From Tretioscincus oriximinensis (taxonomy: Eukaryota > Chordata > Lepidosauria > Squamata > Gymnophthalmidae): a DNA stretch of 64,000 nucleotides. How positions within the stretch are numbered: the stretch's first letter is position 1; each line of letters opens with the position of its first letter. Under the pieces are notes generated by a model. That model worked only from the letters and a program-made list of their open reading frames with translations. It had not been told where the DNA came from and did not search any database. The stretch spans positions 4,976 to 68,975 of the forward strand of contig JAJVDF010000970.1 in assembly GCA_022410635.1 (NCBI GenBank), read 5' to 3'. This document shows, one piece after another, positions 22,506 through 32,640 of this stretch. The position numbers and the translations under genes were made by a program.

Positions 22506-22900
22506 GTTTTCTGTATCACACAACACTAGGACCAGAGGGCACTCCTTGAAACTGATGGGCAGAAAAGTGAGAACAGACAAAGGAAAGTCTTTTTTCACCC
22601 AGAGAGTCATCGACCTGAAGAGGTAGTGGTAGCTAACAGCTTGGATAGTTTCAAGGCAGGACTAGGCAGGTTTATGGACACCAAGAGTATAAATGGGTAC
22701 TAAGATGGATATCTGGATGTTGCTTCTGGGATGGAGCAACAGGCCGGACTCCTGAGATACCATTTGCAGAGAGTCAGGAACAGAACATATTTTGCTTTCC
22801 TCTGTTCAGACTGCATCTGGTGGGCCTCTGTGTGAGACAGAATGCTGGACTAGATGGGCTGTGGCCCGATCCAGTATGGTTTTTCTTTTGTTCTTAAGTC
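22506..22900 (+). mobile_element. CR1-clade LINE 3' end, tandem duplicate
   Basis: It begins abruptly at GTTTTCTGTATCACACAAC, 686 bp after the same sequence at 21820. It carries the same unusual deletion (CAGAGAGTCATCGACCTGAAG) and ends CTTTTGTTCTTAAG. Downstream it keeps the GGGATGGAGCAACAGG segment missing from the 22.0-kb copy. Confidence 0.8.
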
Positions 22901-23691
22901 AGCATTAGCTGACAGCTAAAATCCTTCCATGGTGACGTACAGAGCAAGCTAAAGTACGTATTGACTTTACCTACCCAAGCTTAAGATCTGATAAAACTAA
23001 TTAAATTAAAAGAGCAAATTGTTCATGCAAGTCCACCTCAGCCATTTCTTTTCATGCCCAAACTAGTTGCCAAGTTCCGTGATGTTCATATTTCCCATTC
23101 CCAAACAGCAACTTGACATGTAACTCTCGAAATGGAGAGAAAGAACAACTGATGCAGCTTGTTCTCCTTTGATTCAGAGTATAAGAGAAGGGCCGCNTGT
23201 TTTCCAGTGTGGTGACAGGTGGATTTGCTGCCTTTTGTTTGTTTTATGTCACATGAGGAAATTGCATCACACTCTAAACTTTGTGATAGAAAACAGTCTG
23301 TCTTAACTATTTTAATTGTTTTATTTTGGCTCATTTACACGAGGCAGAAGATTTATTCTGGTCTGTCTCGCCTTCCTTTTTGTGTATTTTGTATGTGTTG
23401 ATAAGGTCAAATGACTAATCAATAAATGATTGATTGGCTGAAATCTTTTATGCTATTGAATGCTATTGAGTAACCTTGAATTTGACTAAACTATAGTTAC
23501 CGCAAAGCAGGGAGACATAGGTTTTGCCATTTTAATGTTACCAGGTAGTGTTTATAACATTTGTAACATCTGGTGAAAAAACATTTTTCCAAAACAAGCA
23601 ATACATTTTTTGTTGTAACCATATCTTGTACTTATAATGTCTGCAACATCTTGTGAAAAAATACTTTTTCAAAAGAAGACGACGAGGAGGA
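22901..23691. other. Unassigned
   Basis: Two short similar pieces, CATTTGTAACATCTGGTGAAAAAAC (23560) and AATGTCTGCAACATCTTGTG (23637), precede a SINE and may be remnants of family E. No gene is supported. Confidence 0.35.
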
Positions 23692-24145
23692 GGAGATGGA
23701 TAGCTCAGTTGCTAAGGAATCCGCCTCTCGTCTGGGAGATGGGGTTTTGGAGCCCTGCGTGGGACGTGAGGAGGGCTGAGCACCTTCCACTAGCCTGTAG
23801 TTCTAGCCAACTCAGCCATTCGAAAGCATGAATTGCAAGAAATTGCAACTGACTGCAAGTAGATACATGGGAACCACCAGAACCTGGTGGGGAAGATAGA
23901 ACATAAGAACATAAGAAGAGCCATACTGGATCAGGCCAGAGCCCATCGAGTCCAGCATTCTGTGTCACACAGAGGCCCACCAGATGCACCTGGGCAGTCC
24001 GAACAGAGGAAAGCAAAATATGCTGCTCCTGTTCGTGACTCCCTGCAAATGGTATTTCAATGTGAGCCTTCGGGCAAAATACCCTTGTAAGCCGCTTTAA
24101 GTCCCTTTGAAAGGTGAGAAAAGCAGGGTATAAGAACCCAATTCT
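23692..24145 (+). mobile_element. tRNA-derived SINE, family I, interrupted by a CR1 tail
   Basis: The head TGGATAGCTCAGTTGCTAAGG and GGGGTTTTGGAGCCC (pol III boxes), the body AATTGCAAGAAATTGCAACTG and the end GAGAAAAGCAGGGTATAAG are all present. Between GGGGAAGATAGA (to 23900) and ATGTGAGCC (from 24060) lies a short inverted CR1 tail. Removing it restores the SINE order seen at 5450. Confidence 0.87.
23901..24059 (-). mobile_element. Very short CR1 3' UTR insertion inside a SINE
   Basis: It starts ACATAAGAACATAAGAAGAGCC (the inverted TTCTTATG tail) and stops at GGTATTTCA, about 160 bp, with UTR only. No target duplication longer than one base is seen at the SINE junctions. It is younger than the host SINE. 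Confidence 0.85.
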
Positions 24146-24184
24146 TCTTCTTCTTCTTTTCCAAAAGACCTGTTCCCCCCCTTT

Positions 24185-25315
24185 TTTGGGGGGGGGGGTA
24201 GCCATAGCGCATACTTCATAGAAGTTTGCAGGAGGATCGCATAGCACCGTAGAGACTATGAAGGAAAAGGTAGGCAATTTGAGCTTTCCTAGACAAGGCT
24301 TCAATTGCTATGTAATAACTCTCTAGGGACAGACAATATATAGAACATAAGAACATAAGAGAAGCCCTGCTGAATTGGGCCAGAGCCCATCTAGTCCAGC
24401 ATTCTGTCCCACACAGGGGGCCACCAGTTGCACCTGGGCAGTGTGAACAGAAGAAGGCAAAATCTTCACCTAGTCTTGACTCCCTGCAAATGGTATTTCA
24501 CAAGTACTGCCTCTNGCTCCCGCTCAAAGGCAGCTTTAAAAGATCCACCCTAGTAGCTATTTATACCCTTGGTGACCATAAACCTATCTAACCCTGTCTT
24601 GAAGCTATCCAGGCTGCTAGCTACCACCCCTTTTTCAGGAAGTAAATCCCACAGGCCGGTGACCCACTGGGTGAAAAAATACCTTCCTTTGTCCTCACTC
24701 TTCTGCCCATTAATTTCAAGAAATGCCTCCTGGTCCTAGCGTCGTGTGATGGAGAAAATATTTTTTCTCTATTCACCTTATCAACCCCATGCATGCTTTT
24801 ATTCACCTCAATCAGATCACCTCTCAAATGCTGTCTTTTGAGGCTGAAGAGTCCCAGATGTTGCAAGCTGGTTGTTGGAAATAACACTAAAGCCTCCCTG
24901 ACATCAGAACAGCAGTTCTTGAACAAAGGAACTACAAAGGAAGATATGAAAAAGAAGAAGCAGAATCGAAATATACCCCTAAATTCCTGTGCATCGACAT
25001 AGAGAAGAAAATAGTTTTCTGGCACATGACACATATTATAACACCAGTTAACATCTCAGCCTCCTGAGGGCACTCTTGGACTAACCTCTCCTCTCCACTT
25101 AAAAGGAGAACTTTGCGCTTGAGATATACTTGACTTGATTAATCACCACATTTAATTTCTGTTCTTGTTTCCAGCACTCTGTTTACTATATATAATCTGT
25201 GCTAAGGCAGTATCTGAAAAAATAGACTTTTCTATGGAAGCTCATGCTCTTAATTTTCTTCTTGTTAGTCTCTGAGGTGTTATATGATGCCCTTGCTAGA
25301 GTTTGTGGGTCAAGA
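24185..25315 (+). mobile_element. Repeat family F, split by a CR1
   Basis: Sequence before 24343 (CTCTAGGGACAGACAATATATAG) and from about 24885 to 25315 matches 52020-52830 in order. Shared blocks are ACTTCAGAACAGCAGTCC-like, AGAAGCAGCAGAATC-like, GGTTTTCTGGCACAT-like, CTTGACTTGATTAA, AAAGCTCATGCT-like, TTCTTCTTGTTAGTCTCT and ATGCTAGATTT-like. No coding frame is present. The 3' part (GTCTATGAAAGCTCATGC) resembles the arms of element P, suggesting a common ancestor. Confidence 0.6.
24343..24882 (-). mobile_element. CR1-clade LINE 3' end inside repeat F
   Basis: It begins with the inverted tail AACATAAGAACATAAG. It then shows the UTR and a minus-strand frame encoding TSLQHLGLFSLKRQHLRGDL, KSMHGVDKVNREKIFSPS and RRVRTKEGIF. 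It is 5'-truncated within the LEHLPYE block. One ambiguous base lies near 24514. Confidence 0.85.
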
Positions 25316-25762
25316 CTAAGGCTGCCTCCACTAATAGGTCTATAGCTTGGATATCAGGCTGTTCTGGGCTATAAGCCATTGCCACCCTGCCCACATTCAC
25401 CTTGTTGTTGTGTGACGACATGGGAACCCTACTTGCAAGGAGCGCCCCACCACCATGGAATGTGCAGAATGCTGCCGTTGGAATGATGCAGCTCCTGCAA
25501 TGGCTCCCTGATTCACTGCTGGAAGCAAGGTTTTGAACAACTTAGGGCAAGATCAGCAAAGCACTGCATGCCAACATCTGCTTAGGGCAAAGGGGAGGAG
25601 TTTCTATAGGCTGCTGAATCGGACCTTCTCCGCTATCAGTGTCAGCGCAGGTGGCCAGGGACCCATGGCTGCCTCCAGAGCTCTTTGATGCCAGTAAGTC
25701 TTGGCTATGTGGATGCAGCCTAACATGGCTACTTTTTGGAAATGGTGTTGGTGCTTCTCTTA

Positions 25763-25905
25763 GGCCCCGTCCCCACTGAGCCTCCTTCTTGGCTATATCT
25801 CAGATTAGGAATGTGCCATCTACATGCTAGTGTAGGCTATGGCAGGCCTCGAATGGGGCCTGCCACAGCATACACTGGCATGTGGATGACCAAGCTCTGG
25901 GAAGC
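25763..25905. mobile_element. GGCCCTGTC foldback family, right end lost
   Basis: It starts GGCCCCGTCCCCACTGAGCC after a TTA, and carries the palindromic centre GGCAGGCC...GGCCTGCC and TGGATGACCAAGCTCTG. It stops before the right terminus. The full 180-bp version is at 54405-54584. Confidence 0.78.
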
Positions 25906-26700
25906 TTCTGTTTTTTACTGTCATTAATTAGATATTATTTTTATTTCTAAGGATGAGCCCTCTTCCCCAACTTCACAACAATCAATTTGTTCCACTGCTG
26001 TGACTGATGCAGAACTGGCTGAGTCAGATTGAAATTCTCAACCACATTATTATTGTTGTTATTTTAATAACTGCACTTTGTTTCTTCTTATCCACTTGTA
26101 AAGGGTAGCCAAGAAGTCAGCATTGCTCTATTTCCTTTGGGATTTGGTAAATATTTTGAGCCTGTCTTTGTGTTTCACAAAACACCATTGTTTGTAAAGC
26201 AACCAGTGTGATATTAATCAAGGCAAACACAATTGAACTGCCTATAACAAATTAGGTCCACACAATTGAGTAATTGGAGTGATTAAAACGGCTGCCGACT
26301 TGATAGTTACCCTTCATGACTTGCTGATATTTTTAGTTAGGGTTTGATTACAGGCTCCTTTTCAGCTGCTTAAAAAATCAATGTGTTTTCTTAATGGGAG
26401 TCTCTACCTACCAATATTTTTTAAAGTATTGATAACCAATACTTACTTAATTGTTGCTGCAGAAAAAAATGCTTCCATAAACAAGCACTAGCTAAAATCC
26501 AGCACAAAGTCAACTGGAAAAGAAATTATTGTGCAACTAGATTTTTTTTCAGAGGCCACTTCCTCACCACAAGTTTCACCTCACTATTTATTTTAAAATG
26601 CATTTGCGATCCCTCAGAGCTTCCACGTTGCTCCGACACATTGCCTAGCAACCTTACGACACAATGAGCCCTGTTCTGCCCCCCAAGCTACTTCTCTATT
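25906..26700. other. Unassigned; candidate conserved non-coding DNA at 26215-26400
   Basis: No repeat was recognised over about 800 bp. 26215-26400 is rich in ATTA/TAATTG-type motifs (ACACAATTGAGTAATTGGAG, GTTTGATTACAGG), which resembles vertebrate enhancer-like sequence, but conservation is untested. Confidence 0.3.
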
Positions 26701-27150
26701 TGGGTGTCATTTGCTTGCCAGGGACAGAAGGTAAAACTCTCAAAAGTCATTCAAACAAAAGGGTTTATTTTAAAATGTAAAAATAAAGGTAGAAAACTGT
26801 TCCCTCCCAAGTCCTTTTTAAATACTTGCACTTTCAGGTTTCTTGGAGTTCTTCTGTTTCTTTCACAACTTTGACTTCTTTAAGAGTTTCTTTCACCACA
26901 CTGATGTTTGAAGCTTGCTCTTCTCCAGCTCTGCTACACCCAAAATGAAACTTAACTGGGAAGGGGAGGAGATATAACTGAAATTAAGGACCTCCCTTCA
27001 GAATTCTTAAAGGGATAGGGTCTAAATAGGGTTCCCTCCCAAAATAACTAAACAAACAACTAAGTCCCACTCTAAACTATAGGGATAGCTAGATAAAATA
27101 AAAAGGGGATTAATAAAGGTCTCTGGGGGCATGACAAGCCCCCTAAGGCA
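26701..27150 (-). mobile_element. Possible solo LTR (weak)
   Basis: On the minus strand there is an AATAAACCCTTTTG polyadenylation-like region about 60 bp from a candidate end, preceded by a unique-looking 350-bp body. This spacing is LTR-like. I see no paired LTR, primer site or coding region, and no clear target duplication. Confidence 0.25.
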
Positions 27151-27168
27151 TTGGTGCACTTGCCTTAT

Positions 27169-27251
27169 TACAATTCCCAGCATTCTCTGCAAGTCTTCTT
27201 AGAATTCCCAGCATTCTCTGCAAGTCTTCTTACAATTCCCATGCATTCTCT
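27169..27251 (+). repeat. 31-bp tandem repeat, about 2.7 units
   Basis: The unit ATTCCCAGCATTCTCTGCAA plus GTCTTCTTACA occurs three times in succession with small changes. A single related unit is at 4730. Confidence 0.8.
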
Positions 27252-27506
27252 GTGAACCAAGAGCCAATGAACTGCTTTAAAGCACCAAATCTGTCAGTTT
27301 ATAAAACAACCTGGTGTGGCAAATTCAACANAAATCTGTCTTACAAGTGGATTATTGACCCTGTTTGGAGGTGGCTTGAGATGGAAGAAAAAGTTGAAAC
27401 AGGCACAGGTGGGAAGATGTTCTACATGAACATCTAATGGCTCAGGGTTGCCTAACATTCAGAGAGATTAAAGCCTTGGCCACGTATCTAATTTGGATGT
27501 CCTGGT

Positions 27507-27625
27507 CACACATGTGCTTTTAAGTCACCTTTAGTTTTGAAGAACTAGATTAAATTTGGAATTTTTTTTCTGGTTTACCATTTATTCAGGACTGAAGATG
27601 ATTTAAAAGCACTAGTTGCTTTTGG
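27507..27625. mobile_element. Foldback family C copy
   Basis: GTCACACATGTGCTTTTAA at the left pairs with TTTAAAAGCACTAGTTGC at the right, and TTTTGAAGAACTAG pairs loosely with TTCAGGACTGAAGATG. It has the same organisation as 37085-37312 and 50935-51080. Confidence 0.6.
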
Positions 27626-27712
27626 GCATCCCAAGCAGAAGATGAAAGCATTTTTNAAAAAAATTTGGATTTGATTTCCTGCAAATGACCATTAGAAGAC
27701 AGTTATCACATA

Positions 27713-27870
27713 AAAACCAGGATAGGAATTTACAGTTTTAATGGTTTTGAAAACGCAGTTTCCTACCCCCAGCCTGATGCCGTAGGAATTTATAAACTTC
27801 ACTTGGTAAAAATTCATCTCCTCCATACCCATTAAAACTGCACACTTCTGTCCTAGTTTTTATGTGTGAC
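27713..27870. mobile_element. Foldback family E copy
   Basis: CACATAAAAACCAGGATAGG and CAGTTTTAATGG on the left pair with CCATTAAAACTG and CCTAGTTTTTATGTG on the right. Half copies occur at 12720-12830, 35115-35300, 42650-42765 and 43095-43215. Confidence 0.6.
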
Positions 27871-27929
27871 CCTACTTTAGAGAGCTATCTCCTCAACTAG
27901 GATCATCCATTGTAATAACCTTTGGGTGT

Positions 27930-28830
27930 GTGCACACATCTATTTTCTTACACAATGGGCGTGAGATGAGGGAGGTTCTGGTACACATGTTGAGCCTTTA
28001 TCAGCAGTTGTCCCGCAATAAATGCTGTTTATCTCGGAATAAACTATTGCTGGGATATTCAGGCATCGTCTGGGTGCACACAGCTATTTTATTCCTCAAT
28101 TGGCGTGAGATGAGGAAGGTTCTGGCACACGTGTTAAGTGTCTTTCAGCAGTTGTCCCTCAACAAACGCCATTTATCCCAGCATAAACTATTGCTGGGAT
28201 AAGCAGGCATCATTGCGGAGAACCTCCAACATCTCGTAACCTCTCCCATGTGCACATTATTAGTGCGAGAGACAGGAAGGGAGAGATGACAGGAGGAAGC
28301 GCTGCCTCCTTGCTTTGGCGGGGAAATCTGTCCACCTTTTCCTAAGNGCAGGCTGCCCTCTGCTTGCTTTTGGGGGCTGCTGCCTGGAGATTGGCTGGGA
28401 GAAGAGACAAACAGGATGTCGTCGCTCTCAAATGGTTCGGAGAAGGTGAGAAGGAGGAGGTGGGGAGGTTGACAGGACGTCTGTCAATGCTGCACGTCGT
28501 TTTGCTGAGCTGAACTCCAGGCAGCAGCCCCGGAAAGCAGGCGGAGGGCTGGCTGGGCTTAGGAAAAGCCTTCTCATGACATGCATCAGCTCAGCTGCAT
28601 TGCTTCAGCTGTGCCCTCCTTCCAGTCAGCCCTCCGCCTGCTTTTGGGGGCTGCTGCCTGGAGATCAGCTTGGCGAAGTGAAGTGACGGCGCCGATCCTC
28701 CACTGATGGCAGCAGTATCCCCAAAAGGCAGGCAGGGGAGCATTTGTGCATGAGATTGCTATATTCCGGAATATAGCTTTGTGGTGTTCACAGACAAGTG
28801 ATTGCGATATTCTTGTCGTGTGCACACAGT
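27930..28830 (-). mobile_element. Large family A element with 144-bp tandem units and GC-rich core
   Basis: Two units (27930-28073 and 28074-28217) each begin GTGCACACA and carry ATGCTGTTTATC or CGCCATTTATC and AAACTATTGCTGGGATA. A CG-rich segment with repeated TTTTGGGGGCTGCTGCCTGG (28367 and 28636) and its inverse follows. The far end is TTGTCGTGTGCACACAG at about 28815. The whole is about 900 bp against 353 bp for the 57.9-kb copy. There is no transposase. Confidence 0.62.
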
Positions 28831-28944
28831 GCTTGAGTGTGAAAAGCAAGATCCTGGATTTCTGTTCTGTTCCTGTGCATCAAGTCCATATCAAGTCCAG
28901 AGGCTGGGCAATTTTACTCCTGTTTGAATCTGCTTACAAATTTT

Positions 28945-29345
28945 AGAACGTAAGAACATAAGAGAGGAGTGCTGTTGAATCAGGCCTCCGTCTATCTAGT
29001 CCAGACCAATTTCACTCGGCCTTAAGCTGAAGATGGAAAAACCTTCAGTTGTTCTCCACTCCTTCCAAATAGTATTTCAGGACTCCAGCCTTTGCTTCAT
29101 CCCAGAGGCAGGATCAAGACATCCATCCTAATAGCTATTTATACCCTTGGCTTCCATGAATTTGTCTAATCCTATCTCAAAGCTCTCCAGCTACCACCTG
29201 CGAGCTACCACCATCTCTTCTGGAAGTAAATTCCATAGACCATTTCTCTTGTTAATGTCCTAACTTTTCTGCCTATCAACTTCAAAAAGTGCCCCTTGAT
29301 CCTAGTGTTGTGTGACAGAGAAAATAATTTTTCTCTCTATTTTTT
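28945..29345 (-). mobile_element. CR1-clade LINE 3' end
   Basis: The inverted tail AACGTAAGAACATAAGAG is followed by CTAGTCCAGACC, TCCCAGAGGCAGGATC, ATTTATACCCTTGGCTTCCATG, GGAAGTAAATTCCATAG and TAGTGTTGTGTGACAG. It is truncated in the last coding block. Confidence 0.8.
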
Positions 29346-30044
29346 CACAAATTAATTAAAATATTTTTGAAATAATAATTAAAATTACTTAGTCCATATA
29401 AAATTCACCCAATCCATATGAAACTCAGACGGCCAGAATATGCTTTCCTTAGAGCAGAGTAGGCTTTTAAAAATGGGTCTCTTTAGAACAAGGGAGATGC
29501 TATTTCGAACACAATTACGTTTAGCACATGGGGCTTTATAGAATGACTTCTTTTTGTTTGGTTTCCCGGCAAGAGTAACCCAGGGCTCAGTTGCCAGCCT
29601 TAATCCAACAACCAAGATCCAAAATGTTCTATAGCTATTTCATCTGTATACTTCTTTGTGAACTTGTAACATCCCAAATTCACCTTTGCAAAAGAAAAAT
29701 GCAGACCAAAGAAGGGGTTTTGTTGGCTCCAAACCATTAAAGATACCAAAGATGTAAGGCTAAAAAACTTTAAACACTGAATCATAATTTCAAGTCAAGT
29801 TGTTTAGGATTTATTATGTCAACCCAATCAGAGTGATCAGAAATTCAAAAATATAAAACTTTCACTCAATGAGGAGAAATGTAAAGCACCTAGATTATTT
29901 CCCCCAAAAGTGAATTTAAAATGTACATATAGCAACATTAGGTAGGTTGGAATGGATGAAAATTCTACTTCCAGCTGTTACGTTTAGACATTCAGCTTTA
30001 ATTTGGTCACAATGAAATCAATTAGCCCTCAATTACCTCTTTTT
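29346..30044. other. Unassigned
   Basis: AT-rich sequence with no recognised gene or repeat. Confidence 0.3.
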
Positions 30045-30549
30045 AGGGTGCAGCCAGATGTGGATTTTTAAAACATCATTATAATATAACTATGAGGGAT
30101 TTACCATACAGTAGTAGCATTACAAAGGTACATTTTCACCATTTGTCCTTCTAATACCTTTGTAAAGCTCCCATAGTGCATTGTATACTGTGACAGAGCT
30201 TGCAAGAACTGGCAAGACATTCAGACCTATTTCATTATTCTTTGCACGCCTTTCAGTGTGAACAGAGGCTACAAGCAGCAGCTTAATCCTGTTGAAACCA
30301 CAGGAAAAATCAATAATAATTAATGGAAAAACTCCTTCATAATATTAGCAGCCTCCCCAAACCCAGGTGAGTTTAAACATGAGATTTTTCCTTTGAATTC
30401 ACCAACTTGGCAACGAGGGGAGCCAATAGTTAATCAGAACAGGGATACAGATTAGCCAATTGCAAGCTAGGATTTTTATAGAGCTTTTTATGGGCAGTTC
30501 ATGATAGACAAAAATATTACCTAAAAAGGTAGCAGTCTGGATGCACCCT
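30045..30549. mobile_element. Family D short transposon, complete
   Basis: The termini AGGGTGCAGCCAGATG and the inverse CAGTCTGGATGCACCCT bound 505 bp without coding capacity. Internal markers are TTAATCCTGTTGAA, CACCAACTTGGCAACG, GCCAATTGCAAGCTAGGAT and TAGCAGTCTGGATG. Partial relatives lie at 10.4, 16.5, 32.4, 33.3, 44.3 and 53.9 kb. No convincing target duplication is visible, so the superfamily is open. Confidence 0.7.
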
Positions 30550-30722
30550 TTGTTACAATATTTTATGCATTCATACAACACTAATTCATACCTATAAAAG
30601 GGTCCGTCGTTCAGAATGTTTNTCACATAGAAAAATGTTAATATTTATCAGTTCTCTGTAAGCTTACAGGAGCTCTGAACACCCTTACATATTAACTTGA
30701 GCAAGGGNGTGTGTTTGTATTT

Positions 30723-30840
30723 TTATTTATTTATTTATTTACATTCATACGCCGTCCTATATCCGAAAGTCTCAGGGCAGCCAACAGTAAAACATCAATT
30801 ACGAAATTAACAAATTAAAAGCAGTATAAAATAATATCTA
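30723..30840 (-). mobile_element. L2-type 3' tail, inverted
   Basis: TTTATTTATTTATTTACATTC, GCCGTCCTATATCCGAAAGTC and CAGGGCAGCCAACAGTAAAAC are the inverse of the L2/SINE-II tail. The last 26 bases form the start of the palindrome at 30815-30955. Confidence 0.75.
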
Positions 30841-30955
30841 AAAGTGGGGACAAAGATGACACTTCTTCAGACTCTAAGGTGCTACAAACACCTTAGAGTC
30901 TGAAGAAGTGTCATCTTTGTCCCCACTTTTAGATATTATTTTATACTGCTTTTAA
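30815..30955. repeat. Perfect 67-bp palindrome (7-bp loop) joining an L2 tail to another repeat
   Basis: 30815-30881 and 30889-30955 are exact reverse complements by eye, with loop CTACAAA. The outer part of each arm is L2-tail sequence (GCAGTATAAAATAATATC) and the inner part is GACACTTCTTCAGACTCTAAGG, which resembles the end of the P/F repeats. The L2 piece is therefore duplicated in inverted form. Confidence 0.88.
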
Positions 30956-30995
30956 GACTAGCAAGGAAAAGGAGGCACTTTTTGTAGAAAAGCAA

Positions 30996-31127
30996 GATGA
31001 ACCAACTTGCTATAATATTCTGTACTTAGGCAGCTATTCACTCCATAGCACTTGAGGAAGCAACCCTTCAGGCACTATGGGGGGAATAGCTACCTAAGGA
31101 CAGACTATTATAGCAAGTTGGTTCATC
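30996..31127. repeat. Imperfect inverted repeat, about 58-bp arms
   Basis: GATGAACCAACTTGCTATAA pairs with TTATAGCAAGTTGGTTCATC. The inner parts CTTAGGCAGCTATTC and GAATAGCTACCTAAG and the CCATAGCACT/GGCACTATGG pair also match, with mismatches. It is older than the adjacent perfect palindrome. Confidence 0.82.
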
Positions 31128-31220
31128 ATTCCATAACATCTGAAAAAGTAGACTTGTCTATGAAAGCTCATGCTGTTTGGCTTCTTCTTCTTAGTCTCTA
31201 AGACTGACATGGCTTTTTTT
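31128..31220 (+). mobile_element. Repeat family F end fragment
   Basis: ACATCTGAAAAAGTAGACTTG, CTATGAAAGCTCATGCTG and TTCTTCTTAGTCTCTAAG match the ends of the F copies at 25.2 and 52.7 kb. Confidence 0.6.
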
Positions 31221-31827
31221 TATATTAACTCAAGTTTATTGTGTCTCATAGACATCCAGGACANCATCCACTTGTTGTTTGCCTTTGTTTCATTGTTCTA
31301 TGGGTCCTGCATGGATGTTTTCAAAATGAATGGGAAATACAATTCAGCAGCCAGCATCTAGCATGACGAGCTTTACCCATCTGACTTAGTTTTGTCATAT
31401 CAATAAATTAGGTTTAGTTTTAGTTGCATGAGCCTTGGGCTTGTGAGTTCCATCATCTCTCTGGCTTGCTTCTGTGTCTGTCTAACGACAGTTTTATGCG
31501 GCGTCCAGTTACAAAATGTGGAAACAAGCAAACATTGTAAAACATGATGTGATGTTGGCTTGTTCAGTAAACCATAAGAAAGATTAACTGCACTTTGTAG
31601 AGGCTTAGACATAATGATAAAATACAATTAAATGCAAAATGGAAGTAAAAGCTTCCAATATCTTCATGGTTGNATATGACGAGAGAAGGGAAACTGTCTT
31701 TGCTGCTTGGATAATTTTAAAACATAGCTTATATACAAAAATCGATTTTTCCCTCACATCATAATAGTACGATTATGGAGGATCTGCCACATATGATAAT
31801 GAGGATCCAAAGTAGTAGCATTACAAT

Positions 31828-32274
31828 GGGCTGCCCGGGGCGATGGGAGACTATCAGGACCCCAGGGCAGACAATGGATTTGGAAGCCTCCNTGCACGCA
31901 AACCATGTGTGAAAATTGTGTGATTTCTGGGGGTAAGACCGGAAGTGATGTCACTCTGAAGGGGTCCCCTGCTGCCACAAATCCCCCCCCCCAAAATAGC
32001 CCGTCCTCTTTCCCCGCTTCCCCCAGTCCAGCCACCCTGGTTGCTTCACCTGCTCTGGACCTTGCTGCACTCTGTGTACATGTCATTTGCCACTGCCTGG
32101 TGGGCTTGCGTATGTGTGTCTGTCTTTATTTCAGGCTTTATTTCGGCTTTCATGACAAAATAAAGCTCGAAATAAAGTCCAATTTTTTAAAAAAATAATT
32201 CTTATAATTTTTTTTAAAAAAATACTTGCCGCCTGGGGGAAGAGGCTGATGCTCCCCCCTCCCCCGGGTGGCCC
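31828..32274. mobile_element. Possible MITE with GC-rich left part and AT-rich palindromic right part
   Basis: The ends GGGCTGCCCGGGG and the inverse CCCCCGGGTGGCCC match at about 12 of 14 positions. Inside lie CCGGAAGTGATGTCACT and an A/T palindrome (AATTTTTTAAAAAAATAATT). A target duplication is not clear. Confidence 0.35.
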
Positions 32275-32344
32275 TATGGTTCCACTGCCCATGCTTTGTG
32301 CTATAACAGTGCTGTTTGGACATTGCCAATAAGAGCTGCCAAGT

Positions 32345-32640
32345 CCAGATTCCTCTTACGATCTTTGCCTGCCACACTTCAACATGAGCAGAGGCTTTAG
32401 TTTAGAGTGTCCATCGGCTGCTTAATCCTGTTGAATTTGCACAAGAAATATCAGTGATGATGAACAGAAAAGTCTCTAGCAGCCTTGAAAATGTGATTGA
32501 ATTTACAATGAAGCTTTCCCATTGAATTCAGTGACCCAGCAACAAGGAGAACCAGCAGACAATAACTGGCTTCCTAGCCAATTGCAAGCTAGGATTTACA
32601 GTAGGGTTTTGTGGGAAATTTCAATAAATTCATGGGGAAG
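32345..32640 (+). mobile_element. Family D fragment
   Basis: GCTGCTTAATCCTGTTGAATTT, CCCATTGAATTCAGTGACCC, GCCAATTGCAAGCTAGGATT and GGGTTTTGTGGGAAATTTC follow the order of the complete copy at 30.0 kb. Confidence 0.65.

Noticed and set aside
23705..24304. 199-codon minus-strand frame
   Set aside because: It is antisense to a SINE with an inserted CR1 tail; no independent protein homology.
27930..28217. CRISPR-like direct repeats
   Set aside because: Only two 144-bp units, no spacers, eukaryotic context; they are part of a MITE.
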